Translations under genes and position numbers: made by a program
Shown here: positions 34,900 through 47,704 of the stretch, piece by piece
How the letters are laid out: the number at the start of each line of letters is the position of its first letter
Numbering within the stretch: the stretch's first letter is position 1
NCBI GenBank assembly: GCA_958299035.1
Contig: CATQJL010000316.1
Location: 14,974,347 to 15,038,346, forward strand
Origin: Cylicocyclus nassatus
Lineage: Eukaryota > Nematoda > Chromadorea > Rhabditida > Strongylidae
Length of the DNA: 64,000 nt
Reading direction: 5' to 3'
The notes under the pieces: model-generated
The model's input: the letters and a program-made list of their open reading frames with translations, nothing else
What the model was told of the DNA's origin: nothing
The model's database searches: none

Positions 34900-35335
34900 T
34901 CGTCAATACTTTCGATATCAGGCATCCATATGCGCAGTTGTTGTAATTTTTCCATGACTGGAAACTGAGAAAACGAAAATATACGTGTTTTTCTCAAAGC
35001 AATGCTGAGCCGCTTTCACATATGTAAATCTATACTACGGGCATAATTGAGTTTAACTGCGAATTTTTAGCCTATTCCGAGCCGTAGTTCAGAAATACCA
35101 AATTTGGCTTTCTTCTCCTCAGCTGTGCCAATTCGACATTTCCCGAAGATTAGCGCTCGGTGTAGGCTGGAAAATCACAATTATATTTACCTGGGCTCGT
35201 AGTATAGAACTTATGTGAAAGCGGTTCAGCATTGCTCTGAGAAAAACACTTAGATTTTCGTTATTTCAGTTTCCAGTCACGGAAAAAATACAGCAACTGC
35301 GCATATAAATGGCTGATATTGAAAGTATAAGTGTA
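34900..35335. mobile_element. Palindromic element, about 430 bp
   Basis: CATATGCGCAGTTG, TCCATGACTGGAAACTGA, GTTTTTCTCAAAGCAATGCTGA and GCTTTCACATA on the left recur inverted on the right (CAACTGCGCATAT, TCAGTTTCCAGTCACGGA, TCAGCATTGCTCTGAG, TATGTGAAAGC). The centre is near 35115. Likely a MITE. The tips could not be fixed. Confidence 0.65.
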
Positions 35336-38300
35336 TGCAATGGGGAATCTCCAATTTTTTCAACGGAGGTAAGTTTTTTCTTCAGTTTTTTTGGCATTTC
35401 AAACCCTTTAGATCTTGAGTTCTTGAGGCGCAAAAGTACGCTAACTCTAAAATAAAAAAATGGCCACTTACGCACCGTTTTTTCGTGGCTTTAAACAATC
35501 ATCAAGAAAGCCTATTGTATGTCAAAGCCTTAGTATTGTTGATTGGAGTAAAAATCTCAAGAAAACAGACATGTTTGGAGTGATTGAATCTAAAAGCATT
35601 TTGCATTGAAAGAAAATAGTTACTCCTTTTTTCCACGGTGAGATCAGCTTAGAGCAAGTATCCCAGACTTTAGTAAAGTAAATTTATGAAAAATGTGAAT
35701 GCGAAAGATTACAGCATCGAGTGAATAAAAAAAGCTCCACTCAAGTACTACATATGATCATACTTCTGAACTTTTAATTTGCAATTAAAGTTACTACATT
35801 TTGTGCTTTTTATACCGTTTTTAGCTGCCTCTTACGCAGCATTAACGGCTTTTGGGCTCCTTGCAAATGTGAACAGCACTTTGGCAAAACAGATCAAGAT
35901 GCATCAGTAACTTAGCCCTGTAATTCGAAAAAAATAAATAATAATATTTATCTATTTTTTATTTTATCTATTATTTACTTTATCATAATATTTATCTACT
36001 TGAATCGTAACTTGTAAAAGAATTGTCGTAGGTCTACATGCATTATTAGGGGATCACAGCTCGAAATATTCATATCCTAAAGCTCCAGATATATGGATTT
36101 CACGTTGTCCATCAAGCCGTAAGTATTCCTACTATCCTTCACTTCAAACATATTGGGCAGGAGCAAGAAGCTTACTAGTCGCATCTTCCATTTTTTTGTG
36201 TGATCATTCCAAATACTCGGCAGAAGACCGTCTTTTCTTCAAAGTCGTTTTTCATTTCTCGAAGTGAACGAAAACATTCCAAAGCTGTACTAATTATCTG
36301 ACTCAACAGTGCTAAGCATATTACTGATATGAAAAATAACTCATTGAATTATCGAAGTTTCAGATGAACCCCAACTTGACCTGTAGCTCATCGTCATAAC
36401 TTGATTATATCATTGGCTCTTATCAAAAACATGCTTACGATTAGCACTGTCGGTTAGATGATCAAAACGTTGACACGTTTTCAGTGACATTAAAGAAAGA
36501 ATTATGACTGTGAAGAAAAGAAGGACGGCCGCCGGGGTTTATCAGGGGATTATTTAGAAAGCTGGAAAATACAGCTTGTATTTCTTTTTGCTCTTGTTCA
36601 ATACGTTTATAGTAGAGGATACTAGGATACTTATTGACAGGTGAAATTTGAATGTGAAATCCAGACATTTGGAGCTTCAATATATGAAGCCTTTTTTGAG
36701 CTACAGTTCCCTCCGCGGGATGCCAGTGCATGCGGAGTTTATATCAGAGTAAAAAAAGTGAATTTATGATTGTTCTGATGAGCGGAAGATAGCGGAGAGC
36801 GGATACCATTAGAGCGTGTACATGGAGAAATATAAGTAAAATGAGTAAGTCTATGAGTTTGAAAGCGATTCTACTAAGGCGTGAAAAAGCAGCATCTGCG
36901 TTCCCATATCAGTTTCCTTAGAAAAACTCTTGACAGTTGTAAACCATTCACACTTTATCGAACCAATGCGTAATGGCTAGCGTGCTTTTTTCTTCAGAAA
37001 AAGCTAGACAGACTTGATAAATGTGAACTTTTTTTTTGTCTAGTTTCTTCAGCGGATCCAAAGCCCAAGGCCATACCTTCAACCAGGGTCAAGCGTGTGA
37101 TGCGACTGTCGCAGGGGAGGGGGGGGGAGTCATAAAGGAGGCACAGGCGGTCCAAAGACACTTTCAGAAGCTCAAATACTAGGCATTTATGTGTGACAAG
37201 ACTGTTAAATGTAGCAGTTGGTCTAGAAATCCTGGTTCCGAAGCATCACTGAACTCTCACACTCTCGACAAAAGCGCTCATCTCGACCAGCGATGACCAT
37301 CGATAATTTTTGAAACTTTTTTCTTATGTTTTTTCGAGGGCCCATACAATTTACCTGTAATTTGGAGACGCTCTGCTACAGTTGTGCAAAATCTGGTTGT
37401 AATTCATAGCCTGTGGATTTTTTAAAATTTTATATACAGCAATAAAAAATGAAAAAAGGGGGTCGTATCTGGGTTGCATCTAAATTTTTTCGCCGCTATG
37501 GAGGCCTGCTTGCTCCAATTCTGCTGTGTTACGACGCCATCCTCCTACTTTTTTTCCTAAGAATTTCGGGCTGTTTTATTGCGTCTCCAGTGAGTTAAGG
37601 AATTTTGAGCTCAAAAATCCCAGTTTTTGGCTTCTAGGATCGTATCTAAACTTGCTAGAGTCGCATCTAAATTTTTTCAAGCTCACTGCTCCTATGTGGC
37701 TGTACTTTTACCTTTGATTGTCTAAGCATTTTACTACAAAACCTGTTCTTGGAGCCTCTTAGTCTTTTCCTGACTTTAGTTACGAATTTTCAAACTACCG
37801 TGCTCTGCACGTTTTTGACATCGTTCTGGATGGCACTAAAGCGGTTTTTTTGCAGGAAAAGCTGTGCGAGAGGTAGTAAGTAAGCTTCTTAGTCGAAAAC
37901 ATCTTTCGTAGTTCAAGAATGTCACTTTTTTTTCTCCGTGCAAAAATTTGTATCGCATACGGGAACCGAATTTGCTGGCCTGAAGTATGCCTGAAAATTG
38001 AAAAAAAAATCTGCAGAATCTCAATTCTTATTGAAGGTGTGTATGTGTGTTACAGATGTTGGGCGCACCCATTGACCTAGAAATTCTGCTTCCGAAACCT
38101 CACTGAAGATGGGGCGGGGGGTCGTAAGTATGGGTACCTTCAAGGGGGGGGGGGTCGTAAATGGGGGTCGTGGGTCGCATCAACACGCTTGACCCTGCCT
38201 CCAATGATATTAATAAGTCGCTGCAGTTTCGCGATTTGGCATTTTGCCAGACCTCGGATTTTGCGTAGGTCTTATATGCATAGGCTCGTAGCTTTTGTAT

Positions 38301-38744
38301 ATTGTCACAGATTTTCCGGAATTGCATGAGGTATGCTTTGGGCCTTGTAAAATTAGCAAGAAGCTTAGTAAAAAAACAAGTAATTGTGTGCTTGTAGCAT
38401 TTTAAAAAAATGATTAAAATTTCTAGAAAGTGTGCGGTTTTATTCTTCAGCTTTCATCACTTCACGAAGCTGTAGCAGTAGTTTAGAACAGAAGCTTTTA
38501 GAACTCTGTTTTGTCTGAATCTTGGCCTTGGTCATACTGTTCAGTTTTTTATGATATAGAATCAGTTATGGTAAAGTTTTTATTTGAATTGGTACACCTT
38601 TCAAATTCTTCGCCGTCTTCAAGGGACCAGAGACAGTTCAGACCTTCATCTTTCAGATCACAAAACCATATGCATCTTCTTTCCTCACTTTGTTGTATCT
38701 CTGCTTTGAACCGCAGAATTCTCAAAATTACATTAATTCTCAAA
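35336..38744. other. Unassigned intergenic DNA with G-rich repeats
   Basis: No supported exon. CAGGGTCAAGCGTGTGATGCGAC (37084) recurs inverted at 38177-38200. A related block, TCTAGAAATCCTGGTTCCGAA (37221), recurs directly as CCTAGAAATTCTGCTTCCGAA at 38078. Together with G-runs this marks a pair of related repeats around 37070-38200. Confidence 0.4.
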
Positions 38745-38856
38745 ACAAAAATTTACCGCTACACTACCGCTTTTCGAAGATGACCTGGAAGGAGTTGGAG
38801 ACAAAAATTTACCGCTACACTACCGCTATTCGAAGGTGACTTGGAAGGAGTTGGCA
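38745..38856. repeat. 56-bp tandem duplication
   Basis: ACAAAAATTTACCGCTACAC starts at 38745 and again at 38801. Both units continue through CTACCGCT(T/A)TTCGAAG(A/G)TGAC to GGAAGGAGTTGG, with a few substitutions. Confidence 0.9.
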
Positions 38857-39244
38857 AAACGACCGGCAAGAAGTGACAATAGCGGACAAGTGAGCAATAC
38901 TCGAGAAGATTATGTAGTGAGCAATATCCAAGAAGTCTGTGACAGGCTCTACCCCTTAGACAGATATGATTCGGATACGTGTACGATCGGCGACTTTTGT
39001 CGTTGCGACTTTTGACGACTTACATCGTTGGTCGCTACAACGGGCGATCGCCTCGTCAATATTGGCGACGGCGAACGCCAGTCCCTAGTACCAACACTAC
39101 TCTACGTGAGGGAAACACTTACTTAGATTCCTTAGATGGTCCGTCCTCATTTGTCGTGCGGGCCCCAATTTTTGACCAATCGCTGCGGTTTCAGGCAATC
39201 GTCTTCCATGAACTTCTTGCACATGTCTGCAATTGCTGGTTGAT
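38857..39244. other. Unassigned, GC-richer; relative of Harbinger-like MITEs
   Basis: CGGCGACTTTTGTCGTTGCGAC and GGCGATCGCCTCGTC resemble the TCGCGAC-rich interior of the elements at 20745 and 42163. No clear termini. Confidence 0.3.
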
Positions 39245-40790
39245 CGTGAATTAGATTCCAACTGCTGACGCAGCTAGTTTACGCAATCAACAAATACAAA
39301 TACGTCACACCATCTCTTCGGTGTTCTACCACGTGGACGTTTGGAAGCTCTTAGATTCCATTCCAATGTTCTTTTTGCCCACCTATCTTCTCTTCTCATT
39401 ATATGTCCGGCCCATCTTTGTTTAATATACGTACTCTGCTGGATTTTGTAGACGCGAAATTTGACTAAAGTAAAACCCCGAATTTCAAATCTTTACTGTT
39501 TGAATCTCGTTATTTTCAGAAAGTTCTTCCCGAGCTTCTCTATGTGCTGTTTGTACGCTTGCGCACTCGCTGAGGTGTCAGCCTAGGTTCGGCTGCATAC
39601 AGAGCTGGAAGAACTATAGCATCAAAAAGTGGGCACGGTCCAAGTCAGCAAAATGATCTGCATGCTGGCACATGTCGCTCTCTGTCTTTTGCTAAGTTCG
39701 TTCTTTATATCGTTGTTCATGTTGATAGTGCACCCTAGGTGAACATAGGACGTGGTCTCCTCTACCGGCAATTCACCCAAGTGTAATTGGCCTTCCTGCA
39801 CCAGTCGTTCCTCATAAACTGCGTCTGTCTTAGTCCGATTGATTCGAAGCCCTATCCTTCTCTCGCTTTCACTTAACTAGTTCAACATCTCTTCGACTTT
39901 GCTAACGATCGAGAATAGAACGATATCGTCTGCAAAACCGAGATTCGAAAGGTATCGTCGATTCACTTGTATCTTCTCATCCCAATCGAATGACTGCAGG
40001 CACCATTGCATTTCTGCAGTGAACAGCTTTGGCGACAAGGTGTCGCCTTGACGAACAGTTGTATCGTTGTGATGCAACCTGTACTGCAGTGCGCTATCGT
40101 TCTTATGTAAATGGGATCCACTTTTTGGTCGATCAAAGCTCTTAGAACGGCGTTGCTTTCCATTTGATGCGATCGATGCAGCTGAATCCTTAGTGTCTGT
40201 TTAGACGGTTGTGCTCCACGTCGGCGAAATCCGCAACATGATAATCTTGAACAGCTTGTGAAGCACAATCAACAAGCTAATCGGTCGATATTTCTTTAGG
40301 TCTTCTTTCGCTTTTCTTGTATAGAAGAATTGTGCGGAATGTTGCAGTGGTTGGATATTTCCTTTTTCAGATAATCTATCATATGAGTTGCCAATAAAGT
40401 GTGCAACTTGTGACCGCCAGCTCTCAATAAATTGACGGTGATCCCATCCGAACTAGGAGCTGTACCTGATTTCATGCACGCTATGGCGACGCGTACTTCT
40501 GAAGGAGAGATTCTTAGCGGTTGTACGGCGGGAATGGCAGGATCTGGTACTGACGTCATGGACAGAAAAGTTCGTTTAGAAATCTACCGTTATCGCTTCA
40601 ACTTCGCGCCGGGAGTTGATCAATCCTCCGTCTTTATTCAGTAGGAATTGAGTCCGTAGCTCGCGTTTGGGTAGATCCCTCTGACTTCTTTCCAAACTTT
40701 TCCTGTTTATGTTGCTTTCAGTAACTTCATCTGTCGATATGTTTCAGGTCCTCTTGGACGGCTTTTCTGACCGATTGAAATGTATGGTTA
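39245..40790 (-). pseudogene. RTE-type non-LTR retrotransposon, 5'-truncated, decayed
   Basis: Read on the minus strand from 40790 downwards, in shifting frames: the linker KAVQEDLKHID, then ISPSEVRVAIACMKSGTAPSSDGITVNLLRAGG, RQGDTLSPKLF, the catalytic LGFADDIVLFS, ERRIGLRINRTKTDAVYEE, HLGCTINMNNDIKNEL, and the C-terminal RWAGHIMRREDRWAKRTLEW with KRPRGR and PKRW. This order is that of RTE reverse transcriptases. FADD is intact, but frameshifts and stops break the frame and the endonuclease domain is missing, as expected for a 5'-truncated LINE copy. Confidence 0.9.
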
Positions 40791-41479
40791 AGTTGAAAAT
40801 TTGCATATGTATGTTTTCGATACCGAAGCTATAAGCTACTCCATAGGCTACATTTCGCGATGACTGACTGGGTTTTTATAGATTCATTGTGCTGTTAATT
40901 TACCTTTGAGAAATCAAAAGCTTATCGTTTTCAATCAAGATTTCTAAGTAGTTATGTGCAGAAGCTGTGAAGCTGTGGTTTCGACGTTGATCAAACTGGG
41001 GACATATGCAATGAGGGTATATGTTTGCTGCTCAGCATGCGTTAAAAAAGTGGGATGGCGTTACTAACCTTTCAGTCCGTCTGGGAGTGAACATCAAATC
41101 CGAGCTGACAGGTAGAAGTTGACTCAAGAGGTAAATGAGCATGGATTACTGATGGAATATTCATCTTTGAATCACCGATTGCCTTCATCGATTTTGTCCA
41201 TTTTTGCAACAAAAGCAGGGAAACTGTGGTTTTATGTGCAGAGGTAAGCGATATTGCTGACTACAAATGAGAACTTCTGTCTATTTTGGAGATTTGTTGC
41301 AAACCTTAATTAGGGAGTAGAAGACGTTATTCAGATCAATAACAAAATTTAAGACTACTGTTGGTTAAGTGCTTTTGACAGTGGGAAAGGAACTTTTCGT
41401 GAGGTTGGTTAGAGGAGGTGTATCGTGATCGAACTTGTTTGAGAGAAGCAATCATTTTGAGTCACATCAATTGAATGGC
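40791..41479. other. Non-coding, nothing recognised
   Basis: No exon or repeat end identified. Confidence 0.35.
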
Positions 41480-42480
41480 AAGCGTATGAAACATCGGTGA
41501 CACATAGACATAAAGTATATCTTAAAAGAAATAGCGAAGCTATAAAAAACGAAAGCTATGATTCAGCTTACTGCTTGATTACGTTTAGTAAGAATCAGAA
41601 CTCTCAAAAAACATAGAACAAAAAGCTCATGTATTGTTTTCCACCGTTTTAGCTTTATTTTTTGCTCAAAATTCCATTCGCGGTACTTCAGAGCTCAACC
41701 GAACTTCAAACCTATGAGGCATCCGTAAAATTGTGACGTTGCGCGACCGCGCGCGACACGCACGCACCTTTCGGCAACCGCACATATTACTTTTGACCTC
41801 TACAGTGTTTTTTCTGCTTACATATGATAGTACTTGGACACTGGAAGTGACTGAGCTGAGCGTTTAGCTGATGTCTTTTGTATGAGGAGGTTATGCTCTT
41901 TGGGCGCAATCGCAGTCGAATCCGTCTTCACGATTATATAAATAAACTTTAAATATTTTCATACTTCTCCATCCAAAAATATGACCCCAAAAATTACAAA
42001 ACACAGTAGACTCGAATATTGCAATAACAACATCTTACAGTAGTTTCAGTAAATATGACAAAAATCTAAAATCCCAAGCTTTTGTCGTTTTTACCTTTGC
42101 CTCCACGGGTTTTTTACAACATTCCTTATAGATTGTTCCAATGGAAGTGATGAACGCTCTAAGGCCCCGGGCAGACTTCACGCGATTTGATCGTCGCGAC
42201 TGAATCGCGACGAGACAACTGTTACAACATCATTCCATGCCGATCAACTTGCATTCGGTTGTGATACTTTTCCACCCCGAAATTTTTGAATGTGAAATGA
42301 AAATGAATGGAAATCTTGGCGATTAGATCGCGACGATTAAGTCGCGTAAAGTCTGTCCGGAGCCTAACGCGAATGCAGCTGACTTTGGAGCTTCTTATGT
42401 CAGTAGTACTATTCTAATTTCCAACTGTGATCTCTGCAGTATTCTTGTTTTTTTATGAACTTGTTTCGAGTATGACATAA
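41480..42480. repeat. Third, divergent copy of the 3-kb duplicated block
   Basis: GTGACACATAGACATAAAGTAT (41499) and GCTTACTGCTTGATTACG (41567) match 5001-5080 and 52037-52120. GCCTCCACGGGTTTTTTACAACATTCCTTATAG (42100) matches CTCCATGAGTTTTTACAGCATTCATTGCA of copy 1. Similarity is patchy, so this would be an older copy. It hosts the MITE at 42163. Confidence 0.45.
42163..42364. mobile_element. Harbinger-like MITE, 202 bp, TAA target duplication
   Basis: The termini GGCCCCGGGCAGACTTCACG and the inverse CGTAAAGTCTGTCCGGAGCC are flanked by TAA at 42160-42162 and 42365-42367. The subterminal ATCGTCGCGA blocks are inverted as well. A 3-bp TWA duplication with GGC tips is the PIF/Harbinger signature. 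Confidence 0.75.
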
Positions 42481-43760
42481 GAATTGTGTTATGCACAGTG
42501 AACATACAAGACGCCATTTTGATATTAAATGATTTGCCTAGCAATTTATTGGAATTTTCGAAGTTATACAAAATGCCCTAAAAGTATGTGTACACTGTTT
42601 GATCGTCTTTTTTCCCGAGAAGTCTTTGCCTACCTTCAGGTACCGTTTTGTAGAGCACGCTTCAACTTTGATTTACTGTATGGAGCGAATCACCGATCGA
42701 TCTGTGTGATTACGGTAGAAACTTTCAGCTTACAGCGTACTGTTGCATTGGTAGTGTTTCAAAAAAAGTTTTCAAAAAGTCTGAAAAGTGGTGTATTAGG
42801 GTTTTCACGCAAGCTGATTTTATTAGTCAACTTTTTACGAGTTTGCAAAGCTTTTAAATGGTGCAACCAAGGTTTTAGGGAGCATTGTCAGAACAGCTCT
42901 TGCGGTTTACCTGGCATAACTTATGAAGGAAGCATCGCGGTAAAATGCAAACTTTACATTTGCTTATAGCGGCTCGAAATAGCATAGTTCAAAAGTTTTT
43001 AGGTTGTTTGGTTTATTTCTTGAGGCGGAATAGGACTCCTAATGGTTCACAGCCCTTTTTGAAGTTTCTACCGTAATTCTACAGTAACGAATAGCTATCG
43101 GTGATTCTCTTTACATTCTGAATCTAAGTTGAAATCAGCTCTACAAAATGGTGCCTGCAATTAGGCAAAAGACTCCTTGAGAAACGAGGTATTAACCATC
43201 AAACAGTGATACATACTTTTGGGAAAAAATAATGGCCGTTTTCAAGTTTCTCACTCTGACGTGCTATAAGATTTTGAAAAATCCACATTTATAGGTGCGG
43301 ATAAGACAGTCAGAAGCAGCAAACCTTGCAATATAGCGTACATGAAGTTGCGCTTGCGTCACCAACGGGCAGAAAATTATGGACTGAGGAACAAAAATAA
43401 TTTTTTTATGAATCCTTGTTGTCTTTGACAATCCATAACTTCTTTTAAAATTTGTTAGTACGAATGATAAGCAGTTTATCTCGTAGTCGCAAGCCAATAG
43501 TATAAAATACGATGGGAAGGGAGGATTGGATGGAAAATTTGCGGGAAAAAATCAAAATTAAAATTTGAGTTTTTCAACATTTTCAATGCCTCAAAATTCC
43601 GAATATCAAGATTTCTGGGTTTCTGATAAATGGAGAATTACTACTTTTTCATAATGTGGAAAATCATCGTTGATGAATTAGTCAAAAAGACGTATAATTA
43701 TAAGCTTCAGATAGAAGAACACATATTAACACACATCAGTGTAACTATCTCGACTGAATA
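42481..43760. other. Unassigned; one 146-codon frame
   Basis: The frame 42529-42969 is long for chance in AT-rich DNA but has no recognisable domain, no biased codon pattern that I can see and no neighbouring exons. I do not call it a gene. Confidence 0.3.
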
Positions 43761-44063
43761 CAGTGCTGGACATAATTATAAAGATACTCCAGGAGTCGTT
43801 GTAATTTGCGTTCTTTTTGATAAATTTGTCTGAAACTTTGCTGTGTAGTGCGCATGTAAGGCCTACCATGAACCCTTGAAACGGCTTACAATCTTTTTGG
43901 TTTTGAGAGGAGAAAAATAGAAGAAATCTCGTGCGCTAATACTTCTGCAATCTTCAACACTTCCACTGGTCTCTAAATTCATCTCTTCATTTCCTCTGGT
44001 CGAACTTTGCGAGCCACCTGAAGACCTTTTGCTTTTGATTCCTCGAGTCTTTTTGACAGGCAT
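43761..44063. mobile_element. Tc1-like non-autonomous element, left-end fragment
   Basis: TA|CAGTGCTGGACATAATTATA and the following 180 bp match the first 200 bp of the element at 45542 (CAGTGCTGGCCATAATTATA, AACTTTGCTGT, TTGTGCGCATGT, TACCATGA, AAACGGCTT). A matching right end was not found. The minus-strand frame 44063-43864 (MPVKKTRGIKSKRSSGG) is basic and Ser-rich but not identified. Confidence 0.6.
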
Positions 44064-44699
44064 TTTGATCTACCCAACGCAGACTATCGATCACAGTACT
44101 GCCCAAAAACTCATCAGTAGAAAACTGGCGAACACAGGACAAAATCTAACAGGTGACTGAGAACCGTGCGGAGCCAACTATATATAGAAAAAATTGTCAC
44201 AAAATATTTCAAACGAAAAGGCAGAAAGCGTGAAATTTACAAAAGTGCGGAGAGCAAACAAAATGCGGCCTCTCACTAACTCAGACAAGAGAGATTATTG
44301 CGCGAGGAAAGAGGAAAATTGTTATTCAGAAAGTATAAAAAGTGTCCCTTTGACCGATTTTTAATAGATTTTTAATAAGAAGACGTATGCAAAGAATATA
44401 GCCTTGGCCTCAATGTCTGTTGCGCTTGTATGACTTTTAAATTTGATTCGAAGACGGTCGGCCACTGGCATGTAGGTAACATTCGCAAACTTTTATTTTT
44501 ACCTTTTATCAAGACCAGTTCCTAACAAAAGCGAAACTACGGTTCAATAGCGCAAAGCTTCTTCTATATAGTGTGCATCGCAGAGTTGTGAAATATTAAC
44601 AGCATCTCTAGCTATAGCAAAAATTGTAAATACTAGAAAATCCGGTTTTTCGCCCTCCAAAAGTACTAGTTGGGTAAATTTCAACCTTACAAAAACATA
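44064..44699. other. Non-coding, nothing recognised
   Basis: AT-rich DNA between two element remnants. Confidence 0.35.
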
Positions 44700-45539
44700 T
44701 GGCAGCCATAGCCATGAATTGGTTTGAGAAAATTCGAGAGTTAGAAGCGATTGAAGTAAACCAGTCAAGATTGGCATTTTTCAAGCTGGGTCACGAAAAA
44801 TTCTGAAAGAATTTTTGTTTGAAAGGAAAAATTTTGAGCATTACTGTGGCACCTTTTTCGTGAGTTATCATGGGATAGCTCGAAATTTACAAGCAGTTGA
44901 AGAGAATTGTTTCAATTTTGCAGTTTTTGAGGTTGCTCAAAGCTTCAAAGATTGCAAAAGAAACCGAAACAGTCATAAACATGGGTTTTGTGACCTGCTC
45001 TTTTCATCAGAGGAGTAAAATTCGTGCCAATCTGGAGCAGATTCTATTTTCATGTATTTTTCGGGTTTTCGTGCCTGCCTTTTTCACGAAAACCAAATCT
45101 GCTCCAGATTGTCATGAACTTCACTCAGCTAAAAAGAGGAGATCATCAAACTCATATTTATGACTGTTTCGGTTCTCTGCTGCGATCTTTGAAGCTTTTT
45201 TGAGCAGCTTCAAAAACTGCAAAAATGAAGTAATTCTCTTCAGTTGCTTGTAACAACTATCCCGTAATAATTCGCGGGAAAGGTATCACAGTAATGCGCA
45301 AAATTTTTCCTTCCAAACAAAATTCTTTCAGAATTTTTCTGACCCAGCTCGAAAAATGCCAATCTTGAGTGGTTTACTTCGTCGCTTCTAACTCTCGAGT
45401 TTTCTCAAACCAATTTATGTAGGAAGTAAAGAGCATGGATTCCTCTTTCAAAAAGAATCAATTCTAAGGAAATCCACTGAGTGGCGAGAAAGTTATGATT
45501 TTTTGAAAATGATGCGCAGAAACTTTCGGACCAACCTAA
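44700..45539. mobile_element. Large palindrome ending in a mariner-type tip
   Basis: Inverted arms of about 350 bp meet near 45060. AATCTGGAGCAGATT and its inverse, GTTGAAGAGAATT, CACGAAAAATTCTGAAAGAATT and AAGTAAACCAGTCAAGATTGG all recur inverted out to about 45420. The right end CGGACCAACCTAA followed by TA (45540) is the mariner-type terminus seen at 48579 and 49457. The corresponding left tip is not visible. Confidence 0.6.
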
Positions 45540-45541
45540 TA

Positions 45542-46925
45542 CAGTGCTGGCCATAATTATATAGCCACACTGGAAATCGTCGTAATTTCCGTTCTTGTCA
45601 ATGAATCTGTCTAAAACTTTGCTGTATTGTGCGCATGTCAACCTACCATGATTTCTCAAAACGGCTTCCAGTCTTGTTGAGTTTGAACGGAGAAAAACGT
45701 AAAAATTCGAGAAAGCCCTCTTTGAAAGCTGGACAAAATTATATAGCCACCTGGTTTTTCTAATCACAATCGCATTCGTTGACTCTCAAATTTTTTGTAC
45801 AATACTACCCCAAAATATGAAACATTTGCAGCACCTACGGCCTCTAATCCTACTCAAGTAGAAGCGATCACTGCATTTTTTGCTTTCAAAGGCACCAAAA
45901 ATCAGTTTGCTTCAACAAACTGATTTTTGGTGACAACTGGAAAACAACTGGTTTAAAGAGTTTTCAAGCTCTTGTTCATTTCAAATAATAATCATGAAAT
46001 CTACTGATCCTTCTGGGTAGATGAGGTGAAGAGCGCTTTCGTAAACTCTGCGTAATCGCTGATTTTGACGGACAGACTCCAACCTCATCATAGGGTTGAC
46101 GCACTTTTGCACCACAAAACTCGATTTTCAAGCAACAGAAAATATTGTAATGTAGCCATTACGACAGCCATACAACAATGAACTCGTATGCATGACTGGG
46201 AAAAAATTTCGGGATTGAGCACTCTGGTTCAGCCGCAGTTGACATCCTCTGAATGCTGAGTGGAGCACCCTGCACAATCAAAGCCAACTAGATCACGAGA
46301 TAAAACTGGAGACGCTTAAAACTTCAAAATCTTAGCTAATCTCATTCATCGGATGTAGTATGACGCGAAACACAGAGGGAAGTAAAGAGATCTAGGGTTA
46401 TATCGAATCTTTTGCTCGCAGGGAATTTTCGTGGAAGGTATTTCAGGTCTAAATTGCTACCGCATCATTAGCGAAAATCTGAAAGTTGTTGCAAAAGCTG
46501 CATTCCCATGTATGCATGTAATAAATCAAGTACAGCACTTTGTGGACATTGCAAACTGAGTTTTGTGGTGCAAAAGTGCGTCAAGCCTATGATGAGGTTG
46601 GAGTCTGTCCGTCAAAATCAGCGATTACGCAGAGTTTACGAAAGCGCTCTTCACCTCATCTATCTAGAAGGATCAGTAGATTTCATGATTATTATTTGAA
46701 ATGAACAAGAGCTTGAAAACTCTTCAAACCAGTTGTTTTGAAAACTCTTCAAACCAGTTAATTTTTACGTTTTTCTCCGTTCAAACTCAACAAGACTGGA
46801 AGCCGTTTTGAGGAGTCATGTTAGGTTGACATGCGCACAACACAGCAAAGTTTCAGACAGATTCATTGACAAGAACGAAAATTACGACGATTTCTAGGGT
46901 GGCTATATAATTATGGCCAGCACTG
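45542..46925. mobile_element. Tc1-like foldback element, 1.38 kb, TA target
   Basis: The ends CAGTGCTGGCCATAATTATA and their inverse are flanked by TA at 45540-45541 and 46926-46927. The arms are long: the left 45542-46130 recurs inverted in 46545-46925, including GACGGACAGACTCCAACCTC and CTTCACCTCATCTA. The centre holds unrelated sequence with no transposase. Its left TA is the one adjoining the mariner-type tip at 45539. Confidence 0.75.
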
Positions 46926-46972
46926 TATGTACACAAATTTTTTTTAGAATAGCAAGAACATGTACCCTAATC

Positions 46973-47168
46973 TCACGCGTACAAGGCGCGGGGGATTTTT
47001 TTCTAGAATCCGCCAGCCCAAACACGCCACAACACTTCGCGACCAAAGAACCCTATACCGGGCTCCGTATTGCCTGAGAGGATTGAACGGTTCAAGGTTC
47101 GCTTTCCGAAACACATTGAAGCGGTTAAGCGGCTTGTTAATCGAAAAAGGTGCGCCTTGCACGCGTGA
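46973..47168. mobile_element. Short MITE with TCACGCGT termini
   Basis: TCACGCGTACAAGGCGCG at the left and CGCCTTGCACGCGTGA at the right are inverted. The interior is GC-rich compared with its flanks. The frames crossing it on both strands are not considered genes. No target duplication is certain. Confidence 0.55.
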
Positions 47169-47702
47169 AGTTAAGGTACTTATTTTACCGATTTTGTACA
47201 AAAAAAATATTAAACTCGAAGACATTTTAATCAAAATAGATAGAATATTCATACTATATCATCTTCTAATTTCAAATGCCTTAAGAGGAATCCATTTGTA
47301 CTATATAAATACAACACAATGAACTACAAATCTAAAAAACTTTTAGAATTAGAATATTGATACCTTGCAATTTATGCATAAAAATTAATTAGGAACAACC
47401 AAAAAATATTAAATTATGTCACAAATGATGCATTCGAAAATGATATAACAAAGGCGAACATTGTAAAAACTAGTTCATTCTTTCTACACTACACATAGAA
47501 GATCGTCCGATTCTCATAAAATTCAATATTTATATGATGAGTTTCACACTTTTTCTTTATGATCTTTCATCTAACAAGAAAGACTCGATCGCAGCGACTA
47601 TTGGGTAAGCAGTGTATACCGCGTATACCGTCCTCAGACGGTGACTTCTAAACCGCACTCCATATCTGCTAGACATCATTCTGGAAGAGCTATTTTCTTA
47701 AG
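47169..47702. other. Very AT-rich non-coding stretch
   Basis: Nothing recognised apart from simple AT-rich composition and GTATACCGCGTATACCG at about 47615. Confidence 0.4.
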
Positions 47703-47704
47703 TA

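Noticed and set aside
42529..42969. 146-codon open frame
   Set aside because: No domain, no splice context and no paralogue; kept only as an unassigned note.
46944..47322. Opposed frames of 102 and 120 codons
   Set aside because: They overlap each other on opposite strands and cross a short MITE; no motif.
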